Assembly (NCBI GenBank): GCA_019356535.1
Contig: CP037918.1
Span: 1,240,001 to 1,304,000, forward strand
Direction: 5' to 3'
Length of the DNA: 64,000 bases
DNA from: Chromatiaceae bacterium
GTDB lineage: Bacteria > Pseudomonadota > Gammaproteobacteria > Chromatiales > Chromatiaceae
Position 1 is the first letter of the stretch; each line of letters begins with the position of its first letter. Under the pieces are notes generated by a model. That model was not told the origin of the DNA and searched no databases. It was given only the letters and a program-made list of their open reading frames with translations. Both the position numbers and the translations under genes were made by a program. This document shows, piece by piece, positions 23,276-33,046 of the stretch.

Positions 23276-26200
23276 TCAGCCAGCGCGCTCCCGGTAGCGT
23301 ATCAGGCGCTCCATCCCCTGCATCACCAGCGAATAGACCGCCGGCACCACCACCAGGGTGAGCAGTGTGGAGCTGATCATGCCGCCGATCACCGCCACGG
23401 CCAGCGGGCCGTTGGTGTCGGCGCCCGCACCTACCCCGAGGGCTGCGGGGAGCATGGAGAAGATCACGGTCAGCGAGGTCATCAGCACCGGGCGCATGCG
23501 GATGGGACAGGCCAGCATCAGGGCCTCGTGTACGCTGCGGCCCTCGGCACGCAGTTGATTGGTGAGGTCGATCAGCAGGATGGCGTTCTTGGCGACCAGG
23601 CCGATCAACAGGGTCATGCCGATCATTGAGTAGATGTTGAGCGTGTGGCCGGCCAGCCACAGACCGAAGATCCCGCCGACGATGGCCAGCGGCTGGGCGG
23701 TCATCACGATCAGTGGCTGGATCAGGGAGTTGAACTGGCTGGCCAGGGTCATGTAGACCAGGATCAGGCCGGTGGCCATGGCGAACAGCACATAACCCGT
23801 CGTCTTGCTGAACTCCTTGGCGCGGCCGATCAACTCGATGCGGTAGCCCGCGGGCAGCAGGTCGGCCGCCTCGCGCAGCACGATCTGCGCGGCATCGCCT
23901 TCGGCAATGGTCGGGGTGGCGAAGAAGGTGGCGGCGTATTGCAGGTTATAGCGCCCGATGGTCGCGGGGCCAAGACGCCGTTCCAGGCTGGCGACGCTGT
24001 CCAGGTGAATCATCTGTCCCGCACGGTTGCGAACCAGGATACGTTTCAGGTCTTCGGGTTGGCGGATCTGTCCGTCGGCCTTGAGGCGGATGTCATAGCG
24101 CTCGCCGTCGCCCGGTTCGTCGTTGTACTTGGCCACGTCCATGCCACCGGCCAGCACGCGCAGGGTGCGCCCCACGCTGGCGGTATCCAGGCCTGCCTGC
24201 CGGGCTTTCTCACGGTCCAGGCGTACCCGCAACTGGGGCATGTCGAGCTGGAGGTCGGTATCCAGGCTGCCGATCTCGGGAATCTGTTGCAGGCGTTGCC
24301 TGAGCGTCTCTGCCAATTGCGCCACACGCTCCAGGCGAGGACCGGTGAGCACGAACTGCAGGGGCTCCCCGCGCTGTCCGCCGATGATCGGTACCGGCGA
24401 GGCAAAGGCGCGGATGCCGGGGATGGCCTGCAATTCCTCGCGCACTGTCTCCAGGATCTGCTTCTGGGTGCGTTGGCGTCGTTCGCGCGGCACCAGGCTG
24501 ACATATACCTCGCCCTTGTTGACCTGACCGCGCTCGCCAGTGCCGATGGTGGAGAACAGGCCATGGATCTCGTCGTGCTGCTGAAGCACCTGCTCGATAC
24601 GCTGCAGGCGATCGCGGGTGTACTCGATGCCGGCTCCCTGCGGGGTGCGGAACGACACGATGAAGCGCCCTTCGTCCTCGTCCGGCATGAAGCCCTTGCC
24701 CAGTTGCCCCAGGAAGCCGCCGCTGCTGTACACCACCAGCGCCGACAGGCCGATGACCAGCCAGCGTTGTCTGAGTGTGCCCCCGAGCAGGCGACGGTAG
24801 CCGCCCTCCATGGCGCGAAACGCGGCTTCCAGTGCGCGATATACCGGCCCGTGCCGCGGTTCGACCCGCAGGTAACGGGCGCACAGCATGGGAGTGAGCG
24901 TCAGGGAGACAAACAGCGACACCAGGACGCCCAATACCACGACCACCGCGAAAGAGCCCACGAAGCGACCGATGATGCCCTGCATGAACACCACCGCGCC
25001 GAACAGCGCCACCAGAGTCAGGGTGGAGGCGAGCACCGCGAACATCACCTGGCGGGTGCCGCGTTCGGCCAGTGCGGCACGGTCCTCTTCCGGCGCCTCT
25101 TCCATGTGACGGTGGATGTTCTCCAGCACCACGATAGCGTCGTCCACCACCACGCCGATGAGCAGCAGCAGGCCGAGCAGGGTCATGACGTTGAAGGTGT
25201 AGCCGGCGAAGTACATGCCGGCGATGGCACCAAACAGGGACACCGGGATGGCCGTGGCCACGATCAGGGTCGAACGCAGACTGCGCAGGAACAGCCAGAC
25301 CACCAGCGCTGCCAGCAAGGTGCCTTCCAACAGGTGTGATTGCAGGGCCTCGACGATCTGCAGGATACGGTCGGCATCGTCTACCACCACGTCCAGCCGC
25401 ATCCCCGGTGGCAGCTGCGGCAGGATCTCCTCACGCAGCCGCCGCTTGGCCTCATCGATGATGGCCACGGTGTTGCTGCCCGAGATGCGCACCAGGCCCA
25501 GGCCGATCGCCGGCTCGCCGTCGTAGGTGGCGAGGCGCCGGAAATCGGCCTCGGCATCGTGCACTTCAGCGATGTCGCGCAGGTGGATGGGGCGGCCTTC
25601 GCGCCAGGCGACGATAAGGTCGTTCAGTGCCGCCACCTGGTGGAACTCGAAGTCGAGCTTGAGCTGGTACTCCCCTCGCCCGCTGCTCACGAAGCCGCCC
25701 GGCAGCTTCAGGTGTTCGCGCCCGAAGGCGGCGACCACTTCATCGACCCCGATGCCCAGTGCCGCCAGCCGGTCGAGCGCCAGGCTGACGCGCACCGTGC
25801 GTTCGCGGGCGCCGGCGATCACCACGTCGCCCACGCCGGAGATGGTCTCCAGGCGCTTCTTGATGACGTTGCGGGCATAGCGATCGAGCTGTTGCAAGGT
25901 GCGGTCGCCACGCAGCGCCAGCCACATGATCGGCAGGGAGCCGGCCTCGACTTTCTTGAGTACCGGGGTGTCGGCCTCGTCCGGCAGCTTGCGCAGGATC
26001 TCGTTGAGCTTGGCCTGCACCTCGTTGAAGGCGACGTCGATATCCTTTTCGAGCACGAACTGGATGACGACCAGCGACACCCCCGACAGCGACGACGAGC
26101 GGATGCTCTCGATCCCCGAAACACTGTTCACCGCCGATTCGACGACATTGGTGACCGCGGCATCCACGATAGCGGGATCGGCACCCGGTACCGTGGTGGA

Positions 26201-26341
26201 GACCGAGAGCATGGGGAAATCGATCTGCGGCAGACGGTCGACGCCGATGCGCTGGTAGGCAATAGTGCCGAAGAGGATCAGCACCAGGCTGGCCATCAGG
26301 GTCAGCACGTGCTGCCGGATCGACAGCGCCGGCAGATTCAT
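23276..26341 (-). CDS. RND efflux transporter, inner membrane pump (HAE1/AcrB family)
   Basis: A 1021-residue proton-driven pump with the AcrB layout: N-terminal helix, first periplasmic loop, six helices, second loop, five helices. The proton relay Asp pair is visible in GVVVDDAIVVLENIHRHM. It is a little shorter than AcrB and resembles the MexK/VexF-like heavy lineages of single-MFP systems. It overlaps the adaptor gene upstream by 4 bases (ATGA). No outer membrane channel gene is adjacent, so it presumably uses a TolC encoded elsewhere. Substrates cannot be deduced. Confidence 0.95.
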   Translation of the reverse strand: MNLPALSIRQHVLTLMASLVLILFGTIAYQRIGVDRLPQIDFPMLSVSTTVPGADPAIVDAAVTNVVESAVNSVSGIESIRSSSLSGVSLVVIQFVLEKDIDVAFNEVQAKLNEILRKLPDEADTPVLKKVEAGSLPIMWLALRGDRTLQQLDRYARNVIKKRLETISGVGDVVIAGARERTVRVSLALDRLAALGIGVDEVVAAFGREHLKLPGGFVSSGRGEYQLKLDFEFHQVAALNDLIVAWREGRPIHLRDIAEVHDAEADFRRLATYDGEPAIGLGLVRISGSNTVAIIDEAKRRLREEILPQLPPGMRLDVVVDDADRILQIVEALQSHLLEGTLLAALVVWLFLRSLRSTLIVATAIPVSLFGAIAGMYFAGYTFNVMTLLGLLLLIGVVVDDAIVVLENIHRHMEEAPEEDRAALAERGTRQVMFAVLASTLTLVALFGAVVFMQGIIGRFVGSFAVVVVLGVLVSLFVSLTLTPMLCARYLRVEPRHGPVYRALEAAFRAMEGGYRRLLGGTLRQRWLVIGLSALVVYSSGGFLGQLGKGFMPDEDEGRFIVSFRTPQGAGIEYTRDRLQRIEQVLQQHDEIHGLFSTIGTGERGQVNKGEVYVSLVPRERRQRTQKQILETVREELQAIPGIRAFASPVPIIGGQRGEPLQFVLTGPRLERVAQLAETLRQRLQQIPEIGSLDTDLQLDMPQLRVRLDREKARQAGLDTASVGRTLRVLAGGMDVAKYNDEPGDGERYDIRLKADGQIRQPEDLKRILVRNRAGQMIHLDSVASLERRLGPATIGRYNLQYAATFFATPTIAEGDAAQIVLREAADLLPAGYRIELIGRAKEFSKTTGYVLFAMATGLILVYMTLASQFNSLIQPLIVMTAQPLAIVGGIFGLWLAGHTLNIYSMIGMTLLIGLVAKNAILLIDLTNQLRAEGRSVHEALMLACPIRMRPVLMTSLTVIFSMLPAALGVGAGADTNGPLAVAVIGGMISSTLLTLVVVPAVYSLVMQGMERLIRYRERAG

Positions 26342-27393
26342 TGCGTGTTCTCCGGCGCCTTCACGGAGACCCGGGCACCATCGCTCAGGTAGGCAGCGCC
26401 GTCGAGCACGACCCGGTCGCCGTCCCCGAGCCCGGACAGGATCTCCACCTGGCCGTCACGACGGATGCCGGTGACCACCGGGACTGCCTCGACCCGGTCG
26501 TCTTCGCGCAGCCGATAGGCCACGATGCCCGCCGGGCGCTGTACCAGCACGGCCTCGGGCACCAGGAGGGCGTTGCGATGGACCGTCAGCTCCACGTCCG
26601 CGTTCAGATGCAGGCCGGGCGGCCAGTCAGCCGTATTGTCGAAATCGGCCAGTGCGACGAGGGCACGATTGGCGTCCTCGAGCATGGGCAATACCTTGTC
26701 CAACCGGGTCTTCAGCCGCCGCCGTCCATCGTCCAGGATCACCGGCAGGCCGGGTTTCAGGCGGTTGGCCAGGGTGTCTGGAAAGTACAGGCGGGCTCGG
26801 AGGTGGCGGGTGTCGACGATGCGAAACAACGCCTTGCTGGCCGGCGACATGGGGTTGAGGTAGTCACCGACCGAGACCAGTCGTTGCTGTACCACGCCAT
26901 CGATCGGCGAGAGGATGCGCGTATGCGACAGCTGGTAGTCGGCCTTCTCCAGCAGGGCGCGTGCATGCGCCAGCGCTGCCCGGGTCTGCTTGACCGCGGT
27001 GCGTGAGGCATCCAGCCGGGTATCGGGGACCAGACCCTTGGCGAACAGCCGCTGGTCACGCTTCAGGGTGAGTTGCTGATTGGCCAGGGTTGCCTCGAGA
27101 CGGGCGATATCGGCCAGCACGGCCTTGCGGTCCAGGCGAAAGCCCTCGTCGTCCAGCCGCGCCAGCAGCTGGCCCTTGCGCACCGTATCGCCCTCGTCCA
27201 CGCGGATCTCGACCACCTCGGCGCTCACCTTGCCGTGCAACAGGGGCGCGTTGCGGGCTTCGATCTGCGCTGGCACACGCACGCTTTCGCGGATCTCGCC
27301 CTGGTGCACGTTGACCAGAGTCACCGGCACGCCCTGTTGCACCGGCCAGGCGAGCAGCGGCCACAACAGCAGCAGATACAGGAACCGGACCAT
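26338..27393 (-). CDS. RND efflux periplasmic adaptor (membrane fusion protein)
   Basis: A 351-residue HlyD/AcrA-type adaptor: N-terminal signal or anchor (residues 2-18), lipoyl-like half motifs (VEIRVDEGDTVRKGQLLARLD), an alpha-helical hairpin, the second lipoyl half (RILSPIDGVVQQRLVSVGDYL), and beta-barrel domains. The start at 27393 shares bases with the stop of the TetR gene (TGATG), with GGAGGAGGG about 10 bases upstream. It is the middle gene of the regulator-adaptor-pump operon. Confidence 0.93.
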   Translation of the reverse strand: MVRFLYLLLLWPLLAWPVQQGVPVTLVNVHQGEIRESVRVPAQIEARNAPLLHGKVSAEVVEIRVDEGDTVRKGQLLARLDDEGFRLDRKAVLADIARLEATLANQQLTLKRDQRLFAKGLVPDTRLDASRTAVKQTRAALAHARALLEKADYQLSHTRILSPIDGVVQQRLVSVGDYLNPMSPASKALFRIVDTRHLRARLYFPDTLANRLKPGLPVILDDGRRRLKTRLDKVLPMLEDANRALVALADFDNTADWPPGLHLNADVELTVHRNALLVPEAVLVQRPAGIVAYRLREDDRVEAVPVVTGIRRDGQVEILSGLGDGDRVVLDGAAYLSDGARVSVKAPENTQ

Positions 27394-27998
27394 CACGTGC
27401 CCTCCTCCAGGCCGAGCGGGCCGCGCAACATGGCCAGGGCCAGGGCCGCGACCTGTTGTGGATCGCGCGGTGCCGGCTGCTCCAGCGCCAGATGGGGACG
27501 CAGGCCTTCCATGGCATCGTGCTGTTTGAGCATGCCCAGCACCATCTCCGAGAGCAGCAGGGCATCGCAGTCGGGGTTCAGCTCGCGCAGCAGCGCCATG
27601 AAGGGGATCTGGATGCGCGCGAACACCGCGTCGCCGAGAAATGCCAGGCGTTCACCGTCGCCATCGAGCAGTTCACGGTCGATCAGGCGCCGGAAGGCCG
27701 GTGAGTGACGGATCTCGCTGGCCGCGACGAGCAGGAAGTCGGCCAGCCGTTCGGCCGGCGCACCCGGGTGCTCCAGGGCCTCGAGCAGACGCTGGGCCTT
27801 CTCCTCGAAGGCGGCGGCCACCGCGGCGCGGTACAGCGCGGCCTTGTTCGGAAAATGGTTGTACAGCGCCGGTGGCGTGATGCCCACGGCAGTGGCGATA
27901 TCGCGGACCGACACCCCGTTGTACCCCCTTTCACTGAAATGCTCGATGGCCGTCTCGAGCAGACGGTCGCGCGTATCTTCGCTGCGCCTGGCCAGCAT
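27393..27998 (-). CDS. TetR family transcriptional repressor of the efflux operon
   Basis: A 201-residue TetR/AcrR-type regulator. The N-terminal helix-turn-helix reads VSVRDIATAVGITPPALYNHF, followed by the NKAALY start of the ligand domain. It is the first gene of the operon with the adaptor and pump. A palindrome 18 bases upstream of its ATG is the likely operator, so it should repress its own transcript and be released by a ligand that the pump exports. Confidence 0.93.
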   Translation of the reverse strand: MLARRSEDTRDRLLETAIEHFSERGYNGVSVRDIATAVGITPPALYNHFPNKAALYRAAVAAAFEEKAQRLLEALEHPGAPAERLADFLLVAASEIRHSPAFRRLIDRELLDGDGERLAFLGDAVFARIQIPFMALLRELNPDCDALLLSEMVLGMLKQHDAMEGLRPHLALEQPAPRDPQQVAALALAMLRGPLGLEEGT

Positions 27999-28015
27999 GC
28001 GTCACCCCGAGGTGA

Positions 28016-28031
28016 ATGAACGTTCGTTCAT
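28016..28031 (-). promoter_or_regulatory. Probable TetR operator
   Basis: Inverted repeat ATGAACG (28016-28022), TT, CGTTCAT (28025-28031), 18 bases from the TetR start. The arm containing GAACG is typical of AcrR/TetR-type operators in efflux systems. Confidence 0.75.
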
Positions 28032-28306
28032 GATAGGTCGCCTAACGGGCATTGAAAAGCCCTGTGCGGTGCCATGGCGCGAACGATGCGCGGTGAAATT
28101 CGGGGGAAGAAGATGTGATTCAGCAAGCGATTCGATGATTCATCATATCATCCGATATCTGAAGTGTACTTCATATGGCATTGTAATACCTGGATATCTC
28201 ATGGGTATGTAAATTGGGATTGCCATCTGATAATTGCCCGTGAAGTTATCCCTCGATCAGGCCGGTCTATACTTCTGAATAACAACACCAACCCGGGAGG
28301 TTGGGC

Positions 28307-29230
28307 ATGCACAAACTCTTGAAGTGGATCGATGAAAAGGCCACCAAGTGGCTGATCCACGATGGGCCGCCACCGCTCACCCCCCTGTGCGACTTCAAGC
28401 GACTCCAGTTCGAACTGCGTCCTGGCGACGTGTTGCTGGTCGAAGGTCGCAGCCGGGTGGCAGAGGTCATCAAGAGCATCACCCAGAGCCCCTGGAGCCA
28501 TGCCGCCCTGCACCTGGGCCGCCTGCACGACATCCGCGACCCGACACTGCGCGAGCGGGTGCTGGCCCACTATGCGGGCGATCCCGAGGAACAACTGCTG
28601 ATCGAGGCCATCATCGGCAAGGGCACCATCGTCACTCCCTTGTCCACCTACCGCGAAGACCACCTGCGGATCTGCCGTCCCGCCAGCCTGTCGCCCGACG
28701 ACGCCCAGCGCGTCATCGACTATTGCGTGCATCGCCTGGGCCTGGACTACGACATGCGCCATGTCCTCGATCTGGCGCGTTTCTTCTTTCCGTGGGGCAT
28801 CCTGCCGCGGCGCTGGCGCTCCAGCCTGTTCCAGCACAATGCGGGCGAGCCGACGCGCGCGGTGTGCTCGACCCTGATCGCCGAAGCCTTCATGGCAGTG
28901 GACTATCCCATCCTGCCGTTCATCGACCGCGAACAAGACGGCAGCATCCGCTTCTTCAAGCGCAATCCCAAGCTGTTCGCGCCGCGCGATTTCGATACTT
29001 CGCCTTATTTCGACATCATCAAGTACCCCTTCCTCGGCATCGATGAGCTGGGTCTTTACCGCAAGCTGCCCTGGAGCACCGGGGACACCTACTACAACGA
29101 CGAGCCCGAGGGCATCGCACATCCTGCCGGTGAGAAACCTTCACAGGCGTTGGCCACGAGCGGAATCGACGAGCACGAGTTGTCGACCCTGCCCCGCTGG
29201 CTGGGACGCCTGGGCGGAGGTGGAGGATGA
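28307..29230 (+). CDS. YiiX-like NlpC/P60-superfamily cysteine hydrolase
   Basis: A 307-residue protein resembling the permuted papain-like YiiX/YebB group. SPWSHAALHLG holds the probable catalytic His and AVCSTLIAEAF the Cys; LRPGDVLLVEG opens the domain. These enzymes are linked to lipid or peptide amide hydrolysis at the envelope. No signal peptide is seen. ATG 28307 follows GGGAGG. The 275 bases upstream are AT-rich for this genome with a weak TATACT -10 candidate at 28268, but I could not find a convincing -35. It is 22 bases ahead of the acyl-CoA dehydrogenase, so it may belong to the lipid operon. Confidence 0.75.
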   Translation: MHKLLKWIDEKATKWLIHDGPPPLTPLCDFKRLQFELRPGDVLLVEGRSRVAEVIKSITQSPWSHAALHLGRLHDIRDPTLRERVLAHYAGDPEEQLLIEAIIGKGTIVTPLSTYREDHLRICRPASLSPDDAQRVIDYCVHRLGLDYDMRHVLDLARFFFPWGILPRRWRSSLFQHNAGEPTRAVCSTLIAEAFMAVDYPILPFIDREQDGSIRFFKRNPKLFAPRDFDTSPYFDIIKYPFLGIDELGLYRKLPWSTGDTYYNDEPEGIAHPAGEKPSQALATSGIDEHELSTLPRWLGRLGGGGG

Positions 29231-29252
29231 AACATCACTGGAGGAGAACGCC

Positions 29253-31760
29253 ATGTGGCTCATCGGCCTGATCGCGACGGTCGCCCTGGTCTGGTTCCTG
29301 GCCTATCAGGGTGCCGGGGCCACCCTGTGGAGCACGGTAGTGATCGCTGGCCTGGTGGCGGTGACCCTGGTCGCCGACATCGCCTGGTATGCCTTGCTGC
29401 CGCTTTGGTTGCTTGCCGTAGCCGCCATGCTGCTGCTGGGCGTGCCGCGCCTGCGCCGGCGTTACGTTACCGCGCCGCTGCTGCACCAGTTCCGCAAGGT
29501 GATGCCGGCCATGTCGGACACCGAGCGCGAGGCACTGGAGGCCGGAAGTGTCTGGTGGGATGCCGAGTTGTTCTCGGGGCAGCCGCACTGGGGGCGTCTG
29601 CTGCGCCTGCCGCGCCCGCACCTGAGCGCCGAGGAGCAGGCCTTCCTCGATGGCCCGACCGAGCAGCTCTGCCGCCTGCTCGACGACTGGCAGATCACGC
29701 ATCACGAACGCGACTTGCCGCCCGAGATCTGGGACTTCATCCGCCGCGAGGGCTTCTTCGGGCTGATTATCCCGAAACGCTATGGCGGCAAGGGCTTCTC
29801 CGCGCGCGCTCATTCCGAGGTGGTGATGAAACTGGCCAGCCGCAGCGTGACCGCCGCCGTGACCGTCATGGTTCCCAACTCGCTGGGACCAGGCAAGCTG
29901 CTGCTCAGCTACGGCTCGCCCGAGCAACGTGATCAGTATCTTCCGCGCCTGGCCAGCGGGGAGGAGATCCCCTGCTTTGCGCTCACCGCGCCGGATGCCG
30001 GCTCCGATGCCGGGGCCATTCCCGACCACGGCGTAGTCTGTTACGGCGAATGGCAGGGCGAGCGCGTGCTCGGTGTGCGCATCAACTGGGAAAAGCGCTA
30101 CATCACCCTGGGCCCGGTATGCACCCTGCTGGGACTGGCCTTCCGCCTCTACGACCCCGAGCACCTGCTCGACGAAGAGGAGGACCGCGGCATCACTCTG
30201 GCGCTGATCCCGCGCGATACCCCGGGGGTGGAAATCGGTGCGCGTCACGTCACCCTGGATATCCCGTTCCAGAACGGCCCCAACCGAGGACGCGACGTGT
30301 TCGTGCCCCTGAGCCAGCTGATCGGTGGCGAGCGCCACATCGGCAACGGCTGGCGCATGCTGGTCGAATGCCTGTCGGAGGGGCGTGGCATCTCCCTGCC
30401 CTCGCTGAGTGTGGGCGCGGGCAAGCTGGCCAGCCGCTACACCGGGGCCTATGCAGCCATCCGCCAGCAGTTCGGCATGCCCATCGGGCGCTTCGAGGGC
30501 ATCGAGAAGCCACTGGCGCGTATCGCCGGGCTCACCTACCAGATGGATGCCGCACGCAATCTCACCCTGGACGGACTGGATCTGGGCGAAAAACCCTCGG
30601 TGATTTCGGCCATCGTCAAGTATCACCTCACCGAGAAGTACCGCCAGTGCATCAACGACGCCATGGACATCCAGGGCGGCAGTGGCATCTGCCTGGGGCC
30701 GAACAATCCTATCGGCAGGGTGTACCAGGCCATTCCCATCGCCATCACGGTGGAGGGCGCCAACATCCTCACCCGCAGCATGATCATCTTCGGCCAGGGG
30801 GCAGTGCGCGCCCACCCCTGGGTGCTCAAGGAGTTCCAGGCCGCGCAGAACCCCGAGCGACGGCAGGGTCTGGCCGATTTCGATCATGCCCTGTTTGGCC
30901 ACGTTGGCTTCCTGCTCGGCAACCTGGCACGCAGCCTGTTCCTGGGGATCACCCGCGGACGCTTCAGCCGCGCCCCGGTCGATGGCCCCACGCGCCGCCA
31001 CTACCAACGGTTGAACTGGATGAGTGCCGCCTTCGCGCTGTGCGCCGACGTGGCCATGATGACCCTGGGCGGCTCGCTCAAGCGCAAGGAACGCCTCTCG
31101 GCCCGCCTGGGCGACATCCTCAGCGAACTGTACCTGAGTTCGGCGGTGCTCAAGCGTTTCGAGGATCAGGGCCGGCCGAAAGATGACCTGCCGCTGCTCG
31201 AATGGTGCATGGAGCAGTCCATCTACCAGATGCAGGAGGCCTTCCGCCTGCTGTTCCGCAACCTGCCCGGGTGGCCACTGGGCTGGCTGCTGCGCCTGCT
31301 GGTGTTCCCCAGCGGTCAGCCTTTCACCGAACCACACGACCGCCTCGATCACCGGGTGGCGCAGATCCTGCTGCACCCGGGCGCGGCACGTGACCGGCTC
31401 ACCGAGGGCATCTTCATCACCGATGACCCGGCTTTTCGTATCGGCCAGCTCGAACAGGCCCTGCGCCAGGCCGAGCACGTGGCGCCGATAGAGAAGACCC
31501 TGCGCGAGGCGCGCCGCAATGGCCTGATCGATGCCCGCGCGCCCCTGCGTGCGGCCGAGCAGGCTCTGGCTCAAGGCTTGATCGACGAGAACCAGCTCGA
31601 CGCCCTGCGCACCATGCAACGGCTGCGAGCCCAGGTGATCGCGGTCGATGCCTTCGACGACTACGGGCACCAGTACGTGCTGGAGCGCCCCTTCACCCGC
31701 CCCGCCAATGTTCACCCCATCGAGGAGGCCCACCATGTCCACACACGCCAACCGCAATGA
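29253..31760 (+). CDS. fadE: Acyl-CoA dehydrogenase, FadE type
   Basis: An 835-residue flavoprotein for the first step of fatty acid beta-oxidation (acyl-CoA to trans-2-enoyl-CoA). The length and N-terminal hydrophobic helices (residues 1-60, with VVIAGLVAVTLVADIAWYALL) are those of the large E. coli FadE, not of the 380-residue form. FAD-domain motifs ALTAPDAGSDAGAIPD and the C-terminal GGSGICLGPNNPIGRVYQ are visible. Start at 29253 preceded by GGAGGAGAA. Next gene starts 26 bases before its end, a short overlap. Confidence 0.93.
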   Translation: MWLIGLIATVALVWFLAYQGAGATLWSTVVIAGLVAVTLVADIAWYALLPLWLLAVAAMLLLGVPRLRRRYVTAPLLHQFRKVMPAMSDTEREALEAGSVWWDAELFSGQPHWGRLLRLPRPHLSAEEQAFLDGPTEQLCRLLDDWQITHHERDLPPEIWDFIRREGFFGLIIPKRYGGKGFSARAHSEVVMKLASRSVTAAVTVMVPNSLGPGKLLLSYGSPEQRDQYLPRLASGEEIPCFALTAPDAGSDAGAIPDHGVVCYGEWQGERVLGVRINWEKRYITLGPVCTLLGLAFRLYDPEHLLDEEEDRGITLALIPRDTPGVEIGARHVTLDIPFQNGPNRGRDVFVPLSQLIGGERHIGNGWRMLVECLSEGRGISLPSLSVGAGKLASRYTGAYAAIRQQFGMPIGRFEGIEKPLARIAGLTYQMDAARNLTLDGLDLGEKPSVISAIVKYHLTEKYRQCINDAMDIQGGSGICLGPNNPIGRVYQAIPIAITVEGANILTRSMIIFGQGAVRAHPWVLKEFQAAQNPERRQGLADFDHALFGHVGFLLGNLARSLFLGITRGRFSRAPVDGPTRRHYQRLNWMSAAFALCADVAMMTLGGSLKRKERLSARLGDILSELYLSSAVLKRFEDQGRPKDDLPLLEWCMEQSIYQMQEAFRLLFRNLPGWPLGWLLRLLVFPSGQPFTEPHDRLDHRVAQILLHPGAARDRLTEGIFITDDPAFRIGQLEQALRQAEHVAPIEKTLREARRNGLIDARAPLRAAEQALAQGLIDENQLDALRTMQRLRAQVIAVDAFDDYGHQYVLERPFTRPANVHPIEEAHHVHTRQPQ

Positions 31761-33033
31761 GGTCTACATTGTCGATGGCCGCCGCACCCCTCAGCTCAAG
31801 GCCCAGGGGCGACCCGGCCCCTTCCACGCCAGTGATCTGGCGCATGCCGCCGCACGCGGCCTGCTGCTGGGAGTAAACATCGCCCCGGATGCCATCGACG
31901 AGGTGATCCTGGGCTGCGTGGCACCCGGTCCCAACGAGGCCAATATCAGCCGCGTGGTGGCGCTGCGGCTCGGTCTTCCCGAGCGTACCCCCGCCTGGAC
32001 GGTACAGCGCAACTGTGCCTCGGGCATGCAGGCGCTGGACGCGGCGGCCGACTCCATTCGCCTCGGCCGTTCGCACCTGGTGCTCGCTGGTGGCACCGAG
32101 GCCATGAGCCACCACCCGGTATTGCTCTCCGAGCTGATGGTGGCCTGGCTGGCCGAGTGGGCGAAGGCTCACTCGCTGCTTGCGCGTGGCCGCCTGCTGA
32201 GGCAACTGAGTGCACGACACTTCAAGCCGGTGATCGGCCTGCTGCGCGGTCTCACCGACCCGGTGGTCGGGCTGTCGATGGGGCAGACCGCAGAGGAACT
32301 GGCGACTCGCTTCGACATCTCGCGCCGCGCCATGGATGGCTTCGCTTTGCGCAGCCACCAGCGCCTGGCCGCTGCCGTCGAGGATGGCGTATTCGACGAA
32401 GAGATCGTGCCTCTCTACGACCGCGAGGGCCGAGTCTACCTGCACGACGAGGGGCTGCGTGCGGACAGCAGTATGGAGAAGCTGGGCCGTCTGCGCCCCG
32501 CCTTCGACAAGGTAGGGGGACGCGTCACCGCCGGCAACAGCGCCCAGATCACCGATGGTGCAGCGGTGTTGCTGCTGGCCTCGGCCGAGGCAGTTGAACG
32601 CTTCAACCTGCCGCTACTCGGGCGCATCTGCGACAGCCAGTGGGCCGGCCTGTCGCCGCGCCATATGGGGCTGGGGCCGGTATACGCCATGGCGCCGCTA
32701 CTCGAGCGCGCACAAATCACCTCCGGGGACATCGACACCTGGGAGATCAACGAGGCCTTTGCCGCTCAGGTGCTGGCCTGCCTCAAGGCCTGGAGCGACC
32801 CCGGGTTCTGCCACGAGGCGCTCGACAGCGAACCCTTCGATCCCATCGACGAGGAACGCCTGAACCCGCACGGTGGCGGCATCAGCCTGGGGCACCCGGT
32901 CGGTGCCAGCGGCGCGCGCATCGTGCTGCATGCGCTGAAGACGCTGCGCCGCGAAGGCGGAAGGCTGGGTATGGCCAGCCTGTGCATCGGCGGCGGCCAG
33001 GGCGGCGCCATGCTGCTCGAATCCATCCACTGA
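31735..33033 (+). CDS. fadI: Acetyl-CoA acyltransferase (3-ketoacyl-CoA thiolase, FadI-like)
   Basis: A 432-residue thiolase catalysing the final thiolytic step of beta-oxidation. The nucleophile is the Cys in QRNCASGMQ (residue about 97), the His/Cys pair near the C-terminus is in GHPVGASGAR and CIGGGQGGAML, and NEAFAAQ is present. It is paired with a fused FadJ-like protein downstream, the normal thiolase partner. GAGGAGG precedes its ATG at 31735, inside the dehydrogenase gene. Confidence 0.92.
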   Translation: MSTHANRNEVYIVDGRRTPQLKAQGRPGPFHASDLAHAAARGLLLGVNIAPDAIDEVILGCVAPGPNEANISRVVALRLGLPERTPAWTVQRNCASGMQALDAAADSIRLGRSHLVLAGGTEAMSHHPVLLSELMVAWLAEWAKAHSLLARGRLLRQLSARHFKPVIGLLRGLTDPVVGLSMGQTAEELATRFDISRRAMDGFALRSHQRLAAAVEDGVFDEEIVPLYDREGRVYLHDEGLRADSSMEKLGRLRPAFDKVGGRVTAGNSAQITDGAAVLLLASAEAVERFNLPLLGRICDSQWAGLSPRHMGLGPVYAMAPLLERAQITSGDIDTWEINEAFAAQVLACLKAWSDPGFCHEALDSEPFDPIDEERLNPHGGGISLGHPVGASGARIVLHALKTLRREGGRLGMASLCIGGGQGGAMLLESIH

Positions 33034-33046
33034 AGGAGACAAGGCC

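Noticed and set aside
23645-25339. 564-codon plus-strand frame opposite the RND pump
   Set aside because: Shadow of the pump gene with unnatural His/Gln/Asp-rich composition and no family motif.
29235-31757. 840-codon open frame antisense to fadE
   Set aside because: It mirrors fadE, a GC-rich gene whose codon bias opens the opposite strand; its translation has no recognisable domain and no ribosome site.
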